This document shows positions 23,833 through 33,477 of a stretch of 64,000 nt of DNA, one piece after another. Position 1 is the stretch's first letter. Each line of letters opens with the position of its first letter. A program made the translations under genes and the position numbers. Origin of the DNA: an uncultured Pseudoflavonifractor sp. (GTDB lineage: Bacteria; Bacillota; Clostridia; Oscillospirales; Oscillospiraceae); assembly GCA_947651395.1 (NCBI GenBank), contig CANSYW010000001.1:1-64000 (forward strand), written 5' to 3'. The notes under the pieces were generated by a model. The model was not told where the DNA came from. It did no database searches and worked only from the letters and a program-made list of their open reading frames with translations.

Positions 23833-24525
23833 ATGGAACAAAGACTGCAAAAGCTCCTCTCCGCGGCGGGAGTCTGCTCCCGCCGGACGGCGGAGCAATA
23901 CATAACGGAGGGCCGGGTCACCCTCAATGGACGCCCGGCCCAGCTGGGAATGAGAGCCGATCCGGAGCGGGACGTCATCACCGTGGACGGGACCCCGCTG
24001 CCCGGAACAGGGGAGCGGGTATGGCTTATGCTCCATAAGCCCAGAGGCTATGTGACCACCCTCGACGATGAAAAGGGGCGCAAAACGGCCGCCATGCTGG
24101 TGGCCGACTGCGGCGTCCGGGTGTGGCCTGTGGGGCGGCTTGACATGGATTCAGAGGGTCTGCTCCTCTTCACCAATGACGGCCGGGGAACCCATCGGCT
24201 CCTCCATCCCAGCCACGGGATCGAGAAGGAGTACCATGTGACGGTGGAGGGAGATGTATCGGCCGCCCTGCCCGTTCTCGCCGGCCCCATGGAGCTGGAC
24301 GGAGAGCTTTTGGCTCCGGCGCAGATCCGGCAGTTGGCCCCCCAGCGGCTTTCCGTCACCATTCACCAGGGAAAAAACCGGCAGGTGAGGCGTATGTGCG
24401 CCTTGGCCGGCCTGCGGGTGAGGCGCCTTTGCAGGATACGGGAGGGGCGGCTCTTACTGGGGGATCTGCCCCCGGGCAAGTGGAGACGGCTCACAGCGGA
24501 GGAGATCCGGGAGCTGCTGGCCTGA
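23833..24525 (+). CDS. rluB: rRNA pseudouridine synthase (RsuA/RluB family)
   Basis: Isomerises uridine in 23S rRNA. The 230-residue protein has an N-terminal S4 RNA-binding domain (QRLQKLLSAAGVCSRRTAEQ, about residues 3-50). The catalytic domain holds the essential aspartate in PVGRLDMDSEGLLLFTNDG and the late IHQGKNRQVRRMC motif. A GGAGGTG precedes the ATG. The RluB assignment over RsuA or RluE is by typical length and gene context. Confidence 0.92.
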   Translation: MEQRLQKLLSAAGVCSRRTAEQYITEGRVTLNGRPAQLGMRADPERDVITVDGTPLPGTGERVWLMLHKPRGYVTTLDDEKGRKTAAMLVADCGVRVWPVGRLDMDSEGLLLFTNDGRGTHRLLHPSHGIEKEYHVTVEGDVSAALPVLAGPMELDGELLAPAQIRQLAPQRLSVTIHQGKNRQVRRMCALAGLRVRRLCRIREGRLLLGDLPPGKWRRLTAEEIRELLA

Positions 24526-24561
24526 TTTTGCAGGATTTTGTCGTGAACTTGCAAAAAGTGG

Positions 24562-24590
24562 TTGCTTTTCCCTGTGAATCCGGCTATGAT
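24562..24590 (+). promoter_or_regulatory. promoter of the RpiR-cmk-plsC-ispH operon
   Basis: TTGCTT, a 17-nt spacer, then TATGAT, about 45 nt upstream of the regulator ATG. Confidence 0.65.
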
Positions 24591-24634
24591 TAGCGGTAGA
24601 CACGTCCTAACACAAGAAAGGCCGAGGGGGCTCT

Positions 24635-25498
24635 ATGACAAAAGATATCCTATCTGTGATCCAAAGCCAGCGGCCCGGGTTTTCCAAGGGCCAGAAGCGG
24701 ATCGCCGACTACATCCTCACCTCCTATGACAAGGCCGCCTTTATGACGGCCAGCAAGCTGGGAAAGACCACCAACGTGAGTGAATCCACGGTGGTGCGTT
24801 TTGCCGCCGAGCTTGGCTACGACGGCTATCCCGCCATGCAGAAGGCCTTGCGGGAGATGATCCGCAACAAGCTCACCGCCATGCAGCGCATTGAGGTCTC
24901 CAATGACCGTATGGGCAGCGAGGATATCCTCCCCATGGTGATGCACGCCGACGCGGAGAACATTCGCCTCACCATGGAAGAGGTAGATAAGCCCAGCTTT
25001 GACTGCGCGGTCAACGCCCTGCTGGAGGCCAGGAAGATCTATATTATGGGCGTGCGCTCCGCCTTTGCCCTGTCCAGCTTTTTGGGCTTTTACTTCAACA
25101 TGATGTTTGAAAACGTAGTGGTGGCCCACACCAATTCCTCCAGTGAGCTCTTTGAGCAGATCCTCCGGATCGGGGAGGGGGATGTGATTGTCGGCATCAG
25201 TTTTCCCAGGTATTCCAAACGGACGGTAAAAGCCATGGGCTATGCCAAGGCGCGGGGCGCCACCGCCATCGCCATTACCGATTCGGAGGTTTCCCCCCTG
25301 GCTGCCACCGCCGATCATGTCCTTTTGGCAAAGAGTGACATGGCCTCCTTTGTGGACTCCCTGGTGGCTCCGCTGTCCCTGGTGAACGCGCTGATCGTGG
25401 CGGTAAGCCGGAAAAAGGGCGCGGAATTGGCGGATACCTTCGGCAAGCTGGAAAAAATTTGGGATGAGTATGAGGTCTATGAAAAATCAGAGCAGTGA
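24635..25498 (+). CDS. MurR/RpiR family transcriptional regulator
   Basis: A 287-residue DNA-binding regulator. The N-terminal HTH_6 domain (residues about 1-80) includes the helix-turn-helix core KTTNVSESTVVRFAAELGYDG. A C-terminal SIS sugar-phosphate binding domain (about 120-260) contains IYIMGVRSAFALSSF and GDVIVGISFPRYSKRTV. Such proteins usually sense phosphosugars, but no sugar genes are adjacent, so the effector is unknown. The next gene starts within its last codons. Confidence 0.93.
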   Translation: MTKDILSVIQSQRPGFSKGQKRIADYILTSYDKAAFMTASKLGKTTNVSESTVVRFAAELGYDGYPAMQKALREMIRNKLTAMQRIEVSNDRMGSEDILPMVMHADAENIRLTMEEVDKPSFDCAVNALLEARKIYIMGVRSAFALSSFLGFYFNMMFENVVVAHTNSSSELFEQILRIGEGDVIVGISFPRYSKRTVKAMGYAKARGATAIAITDSEVSPLAATADHVLLAKSDMASFVDSLVAPLSLVNALIVAVSRKKGAELADTFGKLEKIWDEYEVYEKSEQ

Positions 25499-26720
25499 TA
25501 TCATAGTGGTGGGCGGCGGAGCCGCGGGGTGTATGGCGGCCCTGGCCGCCGCCTCCCGCGGGTGCTCGGTCACCCTGCTGGAGCGGAACCCGAAGCTGGG
25601 CAGGAAACTCTATATCACCGGCAAGGGACGGTGCAATCTCACCAATCGCACCTCGGTGCAGGAGTGCGTCGCCAACACCGTGCGCAACGGCCGCTTTCTC
25701 ACCAGCGCTCTGACCCAGTTCCCACCGGAGGAGCTCATGGCCTTTTTTGAGGGGTTGGGCGTCAAATTGAAAACGGAGCGGGGCGATCGGGTCTTTCCCC
25801 AGTCCGACAGATCCGCCGATGTGATCGACGCTCTTCTGTCCGCCCTTCGCCGGGCGAGGGTATCCATCCATCAGGATCGGGCCCAGTCGCTCCTCACAGA
25901 GGAGGGCCGGGTGCTTGGCATAAAAGGGGAGCGGGGGACGGAATATCGGTGTAAGGCGGTCGTCCTTGCTACCGGGGGCCTTTCCTATCCCGCCACCGGC
26001 TCCACCGGAGACGGCTATGCCATGGCCGGGTCGGTTGGACATACCATTCAGCCTCTCAGAGGTTCTTTGGTCCCGCTGGAGGCGGAGGAATGCGCCCCCA
26101 TGCAGGGGCTCTCCTTGCGCAATGTGGCCCTCACTTTGAAGGGAAGCGGAAAAAAACCGCTCTATCAGGAGCAGGGAGAACTGCTGTTTACCCACTTCGG
26201 CCTGTCCGGGCCCCTGGTGCTCAGCGCCAGCGCCCATCTGGGGGAGGGGCCGCACACGCTTTACATCGACCTGAAGCCCGCCCTGGATGAAGAGACGCTG
26301 GATCGCCGTCTGGTGCGGGAGCTGACTGAGGGGGCCAATAAGTCGCTGTGCCATGTGCTGGAGACCCTGGAACCCAGAAGTCTGGTCCCTCTGCTTCTGA
26401 AGCGCAGCGGGATCTCCGGAGAGGAGAAGGCCAATTCTCTGACCAGGGCCCAGCGGCGCAAGCTGTTGGAGACCATGAAGGCCCTGGCCTTTCCCGTTAC
26501 CGGCCCCCGACCGGTGAAGGAGGCCATCATCACCGCCGGTGGGGTGACGGTCAAGGAGGTCTCTCCCAAAGATATGTCCTCCAAGCTCTGTAATGGTCTT
26601 TACCTTGCGGGAGAGATTTTGGACGTAGACGCCTACACCGGCGGCTTCAATCTTCAGATCGCCTGGGCAACAGGCCGTCTGGCAGGCCTGGGCGCGGCGT
26701 CCTGTTGCGGGAAGGAGTAA
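25479..26720 (+). CDS. NAD(P)/FAD-dependent oxidoreductase, HI0933/YhiN family
   Basis: A flavoprotein of about 413 residues. The FAD motif DIIVVGGGAAGCMAALAAAS is at the N-terminus, followed by LGRKLYITGKGRCNLTN, the hallmark of the HI0933 family. The C-terminal FAD contact is LYLAGEILDVDAYTGGFN. The biochemical role of this family is not settled. Three in-frame ATGs (25464, 25470, 25479) are possible; the last gives the standard family N-terminus. It overlaps the RpiR gene. Confidence 0.92.
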   Translation: MKNQSSDIIVVGGGAAGCMAALAAASRGCSVTLLERNPKLGRKLYITGKGRCNLTNRTSVQECVANTVRNGRFLTSALTQFPPEELMAFFEGLGVKLKTERGDRVFPQSDRSADVIDALLSALRRARVSIHQDRAQSLLTEEGRVLGIKGERGTEYRCKAVVLATGGLSYPATGSTGDGYAMAGSVGHTIQPLRGSLVPLEAEECAPMQGLSLRNVALTLKGSGKKPLYQEQGELLFTHFGLSGPLVLSASAHLGEGPHTLYIDLKPALDEETLDRRLVRELTEGANKSLCHVLETLEPRSLVPLLLKRSGISGEEKANSLTRAQRRKLLETMKALAFPVTGPRPVKEAIITAGGVTVKEVSPKDMSSKLCNGLYLAGEILDVDAYTGGFNLQIAWATGRLAGLGAASCCGKE

Positions 26721-26726
26721 TTCCGA

Positions 26727-27401
26727 ATGGAATATAAAAGTATTGCCATAGACGGCCCCTCCGGGGCGGGAAAGAGCACCATGGCCAAAGCTCTGGCGGC
26801 CCGGTTGGGCTTCCTCTACGTGGATACCGGGGCCATCTACCGCACCCTGGGCCTGTTTGCCCGGAACAGCGGGGCGGATCCCGGGGATTGGCGCCAGGTG
26901 GAGCCCCTGCTGGCCGGAGTATCCATCCGCATGGACTATGCCGGCGACGGATTGCAGCATATGTATCTGGGCGACGAGGATGTGACCGAGGCCATCCGCC
27001 GCCCGGAGATCTCCGACGCGGCCTCCAAGATCTCCGCCATTCCGGAGGTGAGGACCTTTCTCATGGAAATGCAGCGGGACATGGCCCGGCGCCACCACGT
27101 GGTCATGGACGGTCGGGACATCGGCACCGTGGTGCTCCCTGAGGCTGATCTGAAGATCTTTCTCACCGCGTCCACCCAGGAGCGCGCCCGCCGCCGCTGC
27201 GCGGAGCTTCAGCAGCGGGGCACTCCGGTGGACTATGAGACGGTATTGGCCGATATCATAGAACGGGATGACCGGGACTCCAACCGCGCCGCCGCGCCCC
27301 TGCGGCAGGCGGAGGACGCCATTCCGGTGGATACCAGCGGAAAATCTCTGGAGGAGAGCCTGCGCATTCTGCTTCAGGTCGTCGAGGAGCGATTTTCATG
27401 A
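26727..27401 (+). CDS. cmk: cytidylate kinase
   Basis: Phosphorylates CMP and dCMP with ATP. The 224-residue protein has the P-loop IAIDGPSGAGKSTMAKALA, then FLYVDTGAIYRTLG and VVMDGRDIGTVVLPEADLK. AAGGAG lies 9 nt before the ATG. The order cmk-plsC-ispH-S1 is a well-known clostridial arrangement. Confidence 0.97.
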   Translation: MEYKSIAIDGPSGAGKSTMAKALAARLGFLYVDTGAIYRTLGLFARNSGADPGDWRQVEPLLAGVSIRMDYAGDGLQHMYLGDEDVTEAIRRPEISDAASKISAIPEVRTFLMEMQRDMARRHHVVMDGRDIGTVVLPEADLKIFLTASTQERARRRCAELQQRGTPVDYETVLADIIERDDRDSNRAAAPLRQAEDAIPVDTSGKSLEESLRILLQVVEERFS

Positions 27402-27991
27402 AAGCTTTTTATACCCTTATCTATTGCCTGCTCTGGCCCTTTTTCAATCTGGCGCACCCCTGCAAAGCCATTGGCCGGGAAAACATTCCGGAGGGGGCGG
27501 CCCTGTTTTGCCCCAACCACACCAGTCTTACAGATCCTCTCTTTGCCGTTTTTGCCCTCCGCCTGCGCAATCGTCCTCAGGTCATGGCAAAGGCGGAGGT
27601 GATGGAGCTGCCCATCCTGGGCTGGCTGCTGAAAAAGGCGGGGGTCTTCGCCGTGGAACGGGGCAAGTCCGACGTGGGCGCCATCAAACACGCGCTGAAG
27701 GCTTTGAAGGGGGGGGGGAAGCTCCTTCTCTTTCCCGAGGGCACCCGCTCCAAAACCGGAGAACTCGGCCAGGCCAAGGGGGGAGCCGCCATGTTGGCTG
27801 TACGCACCGGCGTGCCCATCGTCCCCATGTATATCCCGGCGAAGAAGCCCTGGTTCCGCCGGACGCCTGTGGTCTTCGGTACGCCTTATTTCCCCCATGT
27901 GGCGGGCCCCAAGGGGACCGCGGAGGAGTATGAGGCCATCGCCCGGGATCTGATGGAGCGAATCGCGGGGCTGAAGGAGCTGACCCAATGA
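27398..27991 (+). CDS. plsC: 1-acyl-sn-glycerol-3-phosphate acyltransferase
   Basis: Acylates lysophosphatidic acid to phosphatidic acid at the membrane. The 197-residue protein has an N-terminal hydrophobic segment. The acyltransferase motifs are NHTSLTDPL (HX4D, about residue 47), [24 protein letters not shown] and VPIVPMYI. It overlaps cmk by 4 nt and ispH by 4 nt. Confidence 0.95.
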   Translation: MKAFYTLIYCLLWPFFNLAHPCKAIGRENIPEGAALFCPNHTSLTDPLFAVFALRLRNRPQVMAKAEVMELPILGWLLKKAGVFAVERGKSDVGAIKHALKALKGGGKLLLFPEGTRSKTGELGQAKGGAAMLAVRTGVPIVPMYIPAKKPWFRRTPVVFGTPYFPHVAGPKGTAEEYEAIARDLMERIAGLKELTQ

Positions 27992-29991
27992 AGCTTACCG
28001 TAGCCAAAACCGCCGGGTTTTGTTACGGCGTGAAGCGGGCGGTGGAGCTGGCGGAGAAAACGGCCCGTTCCGGCCAATCCTGCGTCATGTTGGGGCCGGT
28101 CATCCACAATCGCCGTGTGATCGCGCGGCTGTCTGCCTTGGGCGTGACCGTGGCGGACACGCCGGAGGCAGTCCCGACCGGCGCCACGGTGATCCTCCGA
28201 TCCCACGGAGAGGGGCAGGCAGTCTATGAGGCGTTGAGACGTCGGAAGGTTCAAATTGTGGACGCCACCTGTCCCAACGTCTCCCGGATCCACACTCTGG
28301 CTCGCTCTGCCCAGGAGGAGGGACGGCAGGTCATTATCATCGGCGCCGCCGATCATCCCGAGGTAAAGGCCATTGCCGGGTGGTGCCAAAACCCCTTGAT
28401 TTTCCAAGACGGACAGGCACTTACCGACCACTTTGAGGCCCACTCCGAAGAGGTGGAAACCCCCTTCACTATGCTCTGCCAGACCACCTCCACTCAGGAG
28501 GTTTGGAATTTTTCCGTAGAAAACGCAAAAAAACTGTGTACAAATATCAAAATTTTTGATACAATATGTAATGCTACTTGCGCCCGGCAATCGGAAGCCC
28601 AGATTTTGGCCGCTCAGAATGACGCCGTGATCGTCATTGGAGGGCGGGACAGCGCCAACACAAAACGGCTCTACCAGCTGTGTTTGGCCCTCTGTCCCCA
28701 TACGGTCTGGATCGAGGGACCCGATGAGCTGGAGATGGCCCAATTTGAAAAAAGGGCTTGCGTGGCGGTCACCGCGGGCGCGTCAACACCTGCGTGGATC
28801 ATAAAGGAGGTATATGACAAAATGAATGAAGAAAACATGGTGATCGAGGAATCCTTTGAGGAGATGCTGGAAAAATCGATCAAAACTTTGCATACGGGGG
28901 AGAAGGTTACCGGCGTAGTCACTGCCATTACGCCCACTGAGATCTATGTTGATCTGGGAACGAAGCACGCGGGCTATGTCCCCGTGGCTGAGCTCACCGA
29001 CGACCCCACTGCCAAAGTGGAAGACATCGTCAAGGTGGGCGATGAGATCGATGTCTGTGTTGTCCGTGTCAATGACGCGGAGGGCGTGGTCACCCTGTCC
29101 AAGAAGCGCCTGGACTCTGTGAAGAGCTGGGATGACGTGGAGACCGCCAGCGAGGAGCGCACCCCCGTTGAGGGCGTGGTCACCGAGGAGAACAAGGGCG
29201 GCGTTGTGGTCAGCGTCAAGGGTGTTCGGGTCTTCGTTCCCGCCTCCCAGACCGGCATTCCCAGAGATCAGCCCCTCACCGGGCTTCTCAAGCAGAAGGT
29301 CAAGCTGCGCATTACCGAGGTCAATCGGGCCCGCCGCCGTGTGGTGGGTTCCATTCGTGCCGTTGCCGCCGCTGAGCGGGCGGAGAAGGCCGCCGAGGTC
29401 TGGAACTCCATTGAGGAGGGCAAGCGCTATCGCGGCGTGGTGAAGTCCCTCACCTCCTACGGCGCCTTTGTGGACATCGGCGGCGTGGACGGCATGGTCC
29501 ATGTTTCTGAGCTGAGCTGGAGCCGGATCAAGCATCCTTCTGAGGTGGTCAATCCCGGCGACGAGGTCGAGGTGTATGTTATCTCCTTTGATCCCGAAAA
29601 GCGGAAGATCTCCCTGGGCATGAAGGACAACAGCCAGGATCCCTGGGCCAACTTTGTGGATACCTATAAGGTGGACGACACCGCCAAGGCGCGGGTGGTC
29701 AAGCTCATGACCTTTGGCGCCTTTGCCGAGGTCGTGCCCGGCGTGGACGGCCTCATCCATATCTCCCAGCTGGCCGATCACCGGGTAGACAAGCCCGCCG
29801 ACGTGGTCAGCGAGGGCGATGAGGTGGAGGTCAAGATCACCGACATCGACTATGACAAGAAGAAGGTCTCCCTGTCGATCCGCGCTTTGATCGAAGAATC
29901 TCAGCGCACGGAGGACGGTGAGGACGGCGCCGTTGTGGCCAGCTCTGAGGGCGAGACCACCGAGGTCGCCGCCGACTTCGAGGCGGAATAA
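27988..29991 (+). CDS. ispH: bifunctional IspH (HMBPP reductase) / ribosomal protein S1 fusion
   Basis: The N-terminal 280 residues are 4-hydroxy-3-methylbut-2-enyl diphosphate reductase, the last enzyme of the MEP isoprenoid pathway. Its three [4Fe-4S] cysteines lie in [20 protein letters not shown] and [11 protein letters not shown]. From about residue 295 follow four S1 RNA-binding domains (for example [12 protein letters not shown] and [19 protein letters not shown]) and an acidic tail. The total of 667 residues matches the known clostridial IspH-S1 fusion. No frameshift or internal stop separates the halves. Confidence 0.96.
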   Translation: MKLTVAKTAGFCYGVKRAVELAEKTARSGQSCVMLGPVIHNRRVIARLSALGVTVADTPEAVPTGATVILRSHGEGQAVYEALRRRKVQIVDATCPNVSRIHTLARSAQEEGRQVIIIGAADHPEVKAIAGWCQNPLIFQDGQALTDHFEAHSEEVETPFTMLCQTTSTQEVWNFSVENAKKLCTNIKIFDTICNATCARQSEAQILAAQNDAVIVIGGRDSANTKRLYQLCLALCPHTVWIEGPDELEMAQFEKRACVAVTAGASTPAWIIKEVYDKMNEENMVIEESFEEMLEKSIKTLHTGEKVTGVVTAITPTEIYVDLGTKHAGYVPVAELTDDPTAKVEDIVKVGDEIDVCVVRVNDAEGVVTLSKKRLDSVKSWDDVETASEERTPVEGVVTEENKGGVVVSVKGVRVFVPASQTGIPRDQPLTGLLKQKVKLRITEVNRARRRVVGSIRAVAAAERAEKAAEVWNSIEEGKRYRGVVKSLTSYGAFVDIGGVDGMVHVSELSWSRIKHPSEVVNPGDEVEVYVISFDPEKRKISLGMKDNSQDPWANFVDTYKVDDTAKARVVKLMTFGAFAEVVPGVDGLIHISQLADHRVDKPADVVSEGDEVEVKITDIDYDKKKVSLSIRALIEESQRTEDGEDGAVVASSEGETTEVAADFEAE

Positions 29992-30008
29992 AAATCACGT
30001 TTTGCAAT

Positions 30009-30057
30009 AAAAGACGGCGCCGCTTTTATCAAAAGCGGCGCTGTCTTTTGCTTTTTT
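30009..30057 (+). terminator. terminator after ispH-S1
   Basis: A long hairpin, AAAAGACgGCGCCGCTTTT against its complement with a 3-nt loop, is followed by GCTTTTTT. Confidence 0.9.
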
Positions 30058-30079
30058 ATATCAAAACCGGCGTTTTTAC

Positions 30080-30108
30080 TTGCAATATGCGGAAATATAA
30101 TATATAAT
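30080..30108 (+). promoter_or_regulatory. promoter of carD
   Basis: TTGCAA, a 17-nt spacer, then an exact TATAAT. It lies about 42 nt upstream of the carD ATG. Confidence 0.8.
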
Positions 30109-30150
30109 TACTCTCGGTAGAGTAGTTGATTTCAGGACTGGAGGTGCAGA

Positions 30151-30630
30151 ATGTTTCACGTTGGGGATAAGATCGTTCACCCCATGCACGGCGCCGGGGT
30201 GATCGACAGCGTGGTCAACAAGAAGGTCAACGGAGTGGTAAGGGACTATTATGTATTGCGGCTGCCGGTAGGCGGCATGATGGTGATGATCCCCACGGAA
30301 AACTGTGCTGAGATCGGCGTCCGGCCGGTGGTGGAGCCGACGGAGGCCGATAAGGTCATTGACGCGCTTCCTGCCATTGAGGTGGAGTGTGACCCAAACT
30401 GGAACCGACGCAACCGGGAAAATATGACCCGCCTCAAAAGCGGCGATCTGCTGGAGGTAGCCAGGGTGATGAAGGGGCTGATCCTACGGGATGGGGAGCG
30501 GGGACTGTCCACCGGGGAGCGAAAGATGCTCCATTCGGCCAAGCAGATCCTGATCTCTGAGATTGCCCTGTCCGAAAGTGCCAGCTATGAAGAGGTGGAG
30601 GGACGCATCAATCAGGCTCTGGCGCAATAA
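30151..30630 (+). CDS. CarD family transcriptional regulator
   Basis: An RNA-polymerase-binding regulator of 159 residues. The N-terminal RID (Tudor-like) domain MFHVGDKIVHPMHGAGVID and the segment YYVLRLPVGGMMVMIPTENC match the CarD/CdnL family. The C-terminal helical part contains NRRNRENMTRLKSGDL. CarD proteins contact the RNAP beta subunit and stabilise open complexes. It is a single-gene unit: a promoter precedes it and a terminator follows. Confidence 0.94.
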   Translation: MFHVGDKIVHPMHGAGVIDSVVNKKVNGVVRDYYVLRLPVGGMMVMIPTENCAEIGVRPVVEPTEADKVIDALPAIEVECDPNWNRRNRENMTRLKSGDLLEVARVMKGLILRDGERGLSTGERKMLHSAKQILISEIALSESASYEEVEGRINQALAQ

Positions 30631-30645
30631 AGTAAAATAGAAATG

Positions 30646-30673
30646 AAAAAGGGGCTGATAAAGTCCCTTTTTT
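30646..30673 (+). terminator. terminator after carD
   Basis: An AAAAAGGG/CCCTTTTT stem with an 11-nt loop and a T-run that ends immediately before an ATG at 30674. This argues that 30674 is not the ispD start. Confidence 0.7.
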
Positions 30674-30706
30674 ATGCCTTTTATCTCCTCGAAGCGAGGT
30701 GTCTGT

Positions 30707-31435
30707 ATGCCGTTTTTCAAAAAACTGCTGCGCAGGGGGCAGCGGCTCATTGTCCGCTGTTCCGTTATCGTTCCCGCCGCCGGCAACTCCACCCGAATGG
30801 GGGAGGATAAGCTTCTTATGCCCCTGCGGGAGGTCCCCATGCTTTTGCGGACCCTTTGGGTGCTGGAGGGCTGCGGCTATGTGACGGAGATCATCATTGC
30901 CACCCGGGAGGAGCTGATCGTACCTGTGGGACAGCTCTGCAAGGACGCGGGACTCCGAAAGGTGCGAAAGGTGGTGGTAGGCGGCGAGAACCGGACCGCC
31001 TCCGTGCTGGCCGGACTCCGGGAGGCCGATCCGGCCAGTGAGCTCATCGCCATCCACGACGCCGACAGGCCTTTGGTCACCGCCGAGGTCATGGATCAGG
31101 TCATCCGAAAGGCCATGGAGTATGGGGCCGCGGCGCCTGCCGTACCGGTAAAGGACACCCTGAAACGGGCCGTGGACGGAGTGGTGGAGTCCACTCCTGA
31201 CCGCTCGGAGCTCTTTGCCGTTCAAACACCCCAGGTTTTTGAGCATGGGCTCATTTTGGGGGCGCTGGAAAAGGCCGTGGCGGACGGGGTCTCGCTTACC
31301 GACGACTGCGCCGCCGTGGAACGGCTGGGGATGCCGGTACATCTTACCCCGGGCTCCTATGAAAATATCAAACTGACCACCCCGGAGGATCTTCCTGTGG
31401 CGGAGGCCATTCTGGAAAGGCGGGGAGAGGCGTGA
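30707..31435 (+). CDS. ispD: 2-C-methyl-D-erythritol 4-phosphate cytidylyltransferase
   Basis: MEP-pathway enzyme that couples MEP to CTP. It has about 242 residues. The nucleotide-binding signature is [17 protein letters not shown] (about residues 21-37), then [22 protein letters not shown] and FAVQTPQVF. The N-terminal 18 residues ([10 protein letters not shown]) are an extension. The ATG at 30707 follows GAGGTG; the in-frame ATG at 30674 directly follows a terminator T-run and has no RBS. It overlaps ispF by 4 nt. Confidence 0.94.
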   Translation: MPFFKKLLRRGQRLIVRCSVIVPAAGNSTRMGEDKLLMPLREVPMLLRTLWVLEGCGYVTEIIIATREELIVPVGQLCKDAGLRKVRKVVVGGENRTASVLAGLREADPASELIAIHDADRPLVTAEVMDQVIRKAMEYGAAAPAVPVKDTLKRAVDGVVESTPDRSELFAVQTPQVFEHGLILGALEKAVADGVSLTDDCAAVERLGMPVHLTPGSYENIKLTTPEDLPVAEAILERRGEA

Positions 31436-31911
31436 GGATCGGACAGGGCTATGATGTACACAGACTGACGGAGGGCCGAAGGCTTGTTCTGGCCGGCGTG
31501 GATATCCCCTATGAAAAGGGACTGCTGGGGCACTCGGACGCCGATGTGCTGACCCACGCCCTTATGGACGCCCTGCTGGGCGCCTGTGCTCTGGGAGACA
31601 TCGGCCATCTGTTCCCTGACAGTGATCCCGCCTATGCCGGAGCAGACAGCCTGAAGCTGTTGGAGCGTGTGGCGGCGTTGCTGAGAGAAAAGGGGTTCCG
31701 CGTGAGTAACATCGATGTGACCGTTATCGCTCAGGCGCCCAGACTCTCCCCATACATCCCCTTTATGCGGGAAAATCTGGCCCGGCGGCTGGCGCTGCCT
31801 CTTGACCGGGTGAGCGTCAAGGCCACCACGGAAGAGGGCCTGGGGTTCACCGGCAGAGGAGAGGGGATTGCCGCTCAGGCGGTGTGCCTGGTGGAAGAGG
31901 CTCCCGTTTGA
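31432..31911 (+). CDS. ispF: 2-C-methyl-D-erythritol 2,4-cyclodiphosphate synthase
   Basis: The next-but-one MEP-pathway step, cyclising CDP-ME 2-phosphate. The 159-residue trimeric zinc enzyme has GQGYDVHRL (metal-binding D-x-H), [31 protein letters not shown] and [19 protein letters not shown]. The GTG start sits in the ispD stop. With IspH at 27988, three MEP enzymes are encoded within 4 kb. Confidence 0.97.
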   Translation: MRIGQGYDVHRLTEGRRLVLAGVDIPYEKGLLGHSDADVLTHALMDALLGACALGDIGHLFPDSDPAYAGADSLKLLERVAALLREKGFRVSNIDVTVIAQAPRLSPYIPFMRENLARRLALPLDRVSVKATTEEGLGFTGRGEGIAAQAVCLVEEAPV

Positions 31912-31946
31912 AGGGCCGCTTTCCCGTCAACGGAATATGAAGTTCC

Positions 31947-31991
31947 AAAACGCTCCCTCGCCGCATATCATGCGGTGAGAGGAGCGTTTTT
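31947..31991 (+). terminator. terminator after ispF
   Basis: A long stem: AAAACGCTCC-CTC-GCCGCAT pairs with ATGCGGT-GAG-GGAGCGTTTTT around a 3-nt loop. Confidence 0.88.
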
Positions 31992-32047
31992 GCCTCTCCC
32001 CATGGGAGGCCATTTCTCTCAAGCCTTGGAAAGGAATGGTCATTCAA

Positions 32048-32302
32048 ATGGTTTACTATCTCATCGTTTGCCGCTCTCTGACTTATGCCCAGCGGACGGA
32101 GGCAGCGCTGAAGCGGGCGGGGATCACCACCCACATCCTGCGCTCCCCCAAGGTCATCGACAGCGAGGGCTGCTCCCACTCGGTGAAAGTCTCTGAGCGG
32201 AAGCTGGCTGCGGCCCTGGTCGTTCTGGCCCGGGCAGGGCTCAGCCCCAAGCGGGTATTCATCATGGCCAGCGACGGAAGCTACAAGGAGGTACTGCTGT
32301 GA
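32048..32302 (+). CDS. DUF3343 putative Se/S carrier-like protein
   Basis: A small protein of 84-88 residues of the DUF3343 family (described as putative Se/S carrier-like). It begins MVYYLIVCRSLTYAQRTEA and contains THILRSPKVIDSEGCSHSVKV with a conserved-looking cysteine. An in-frame ATG at 32036 sits only 1 nt after GGAAAGGA, so the ATG at 32048 is preferred, although its spacing is long. It is directly coupled to a cysteine desulfurase gene, which fits a role as persulfide or selenium acceptor. Confidence 0.82.
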   Translation: MVYYLIVCRSLTYAQRTEAALKRAGITTHILRSPKVIDSEGCSHSVKVSERKLAAALVVLARAGLSPKRVFIMASDGSYKEVLL

Positions 32303-33426
32303 TGGTCTATCTGGACAACGCCGCAACCACCCTTCAAAAGCCCCCGGCGGTCTATCGGGCGGTAATCTCCGCCATGAAGCGGATGGCCTCCCCGGGGCGC
32401 GGGGGACATAAACCGGCCATGCTGGCCGCCGAGACCGCCTTTGCCTGTCGGCAGGCCGCCGCGGAGCTCTTCCATCTGGAGGATCCGGAATGCGTGGTTT
32501 TTACCCTTAACGCAACACACGCGTTGAACCTTGCCATTAAGTCGGTGGTAAAACCGGGAGACCGGGTGGTGGTGTCAGGCTACGAGCACAATGCCGTTAC
32601 CCGGCCGTTGACCGCCCTGGGCTGTGATATTCAGGTCGCCCGATCCCCGCTATTTGACCGGGAGGCTATTCTGGCGGAATTTGACCGGCTGGTGACGCCC
32701 CAGACCGCCTGTGTGGTCTGCACCCACGTATCCAACGTGTTTGGGTTTATCCTCCCAGTGGAGGAAATCTCCGGACTGTGCGCCCGGAGGGGTGTGCCCT
32801 TTATTCTGGACGCCTCTCAATCCGCAGGCGCCCTGCCCGTCCACATGGACGCCCTGGACGCCGCCTTCATCTGTATGCCCGGTCATAAGGGGCTCTATGG
32901 TCCCCAGGGCACCGGTCTGCTCCTGTGCGGCCGGGACCGGAAAACCGACACCCTTCTGGAGGGGGGCACCGGAAGTCTGTCAGCCAGACAGGACATGCCC
33001 GATTTTCTCCCTGACCGGCTGGAGGCGGGCACCCATAACGTCCCCGGTATCGCCGGATTGCTGGAAGGCATCCGCTTTATCCGGGGCAGGGGAGAGGAGA
33101 CCATTCTGCGCCATGAACAGGCGCTGATGGCTGTGGCGATCCGTGGCCTGAGGACCATCCCCGGCGTGACCCTTTATGACGCCCTGCGGCCCGAGCTTCA
33201 GGCCGGCGTACTGTCCTTTACCGTGGCGGACATGGATTGTGAGGCGGTGGGAGAGGCGCTGGGCGCCCGGGATGTGGCGGTTCGGGCAGGGCTCCACTGT
33301 GCCCCCTATGCCCATGAGAGCGCCGGTACTCTGCGCTCCGGGACCGTGCGTGCTAGCTTTTCCGAGTTCAATACCGCGGATCAGGCAAAACGCCTGGTGG
33401 CCGAGGTGGCCCGACTGGTTGGGTAA
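32302..33426 (+). CDS. cysteine desulfurase family protein (class V aminotransferase, EF2568-like)
   Basis: A PLP-dependent enzyme of 374 residues, related to cysteine desulfurases and selenocysteine lyases. It starts MVYLDNAATTLQKPP. The PLP lysine lies in CMPGHKGLYGPQGTG (about residue 201) and the catalytic-loop cysteine in AGLHCAPYAHE (about 331). This subfamily is known from selenium-dependent molybdenum hydroxylase gene sets, but no selD, yqeB or yqeC is present here. AAGGAGG precedes it; a GTG at 32299 has slightly better spacing than the ATG. Coupled to the DUF3343 gene. Confidence 0.88.
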   Translation: MVYLDNAATTLQKPPAVYRAVISAMKRMASPGRGGHKPAMLAAETAFACRQAAAELFHLEDPECVVFTLNATHALNLAIKSVVKPGDRVVVSGYEHNAVTRPLTALGCDIQVARSPLFDREAILAEFDRLVTPQTACVVCTHVSNVFGFILPVEEISGLCARRGVPFILDASQSAGALPVHMDALDAAFICMPGHKGLYGPQGTGLLLCGRDRKTDTLLEGGTGSLSARQDMPDFLPDRLEAGTHNVPGIAGLLEGIRFIRGRGEETILRHEQALMAVAIRGLRTIPGVTLYDALRPELQAGVLSFTVADMDCEAVGEALGARDVAVRAGLHCAPYAHESAGTLRSGTVRASFSEFNTADQAKRLVAEVARLVG

Positions 33427-33477
33427 GGCCGGAAAAACGTCCGGTGGATGTCTCATCCGCTGGACGTTTTTCCGGCC
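33427..33477 (+). terminator. terminator after the cysteine desulfurase
   Basis: A long hairpin, GGCCGGAAAAACGTCC and complement with an inner GTGGATG/CATCCGC stem. The T-run is inside the 3' arm (GTTTTTCC). It directly follows the stop codon. Confidence 0.75.

Noticed and set aside
25275-27098. A 607-codon open frame antisense to the flavoprotein and cmk genes
   Set aside because: It spans three sense genes, has repetitive His/Gly/Pro composition and lacks an RBS.
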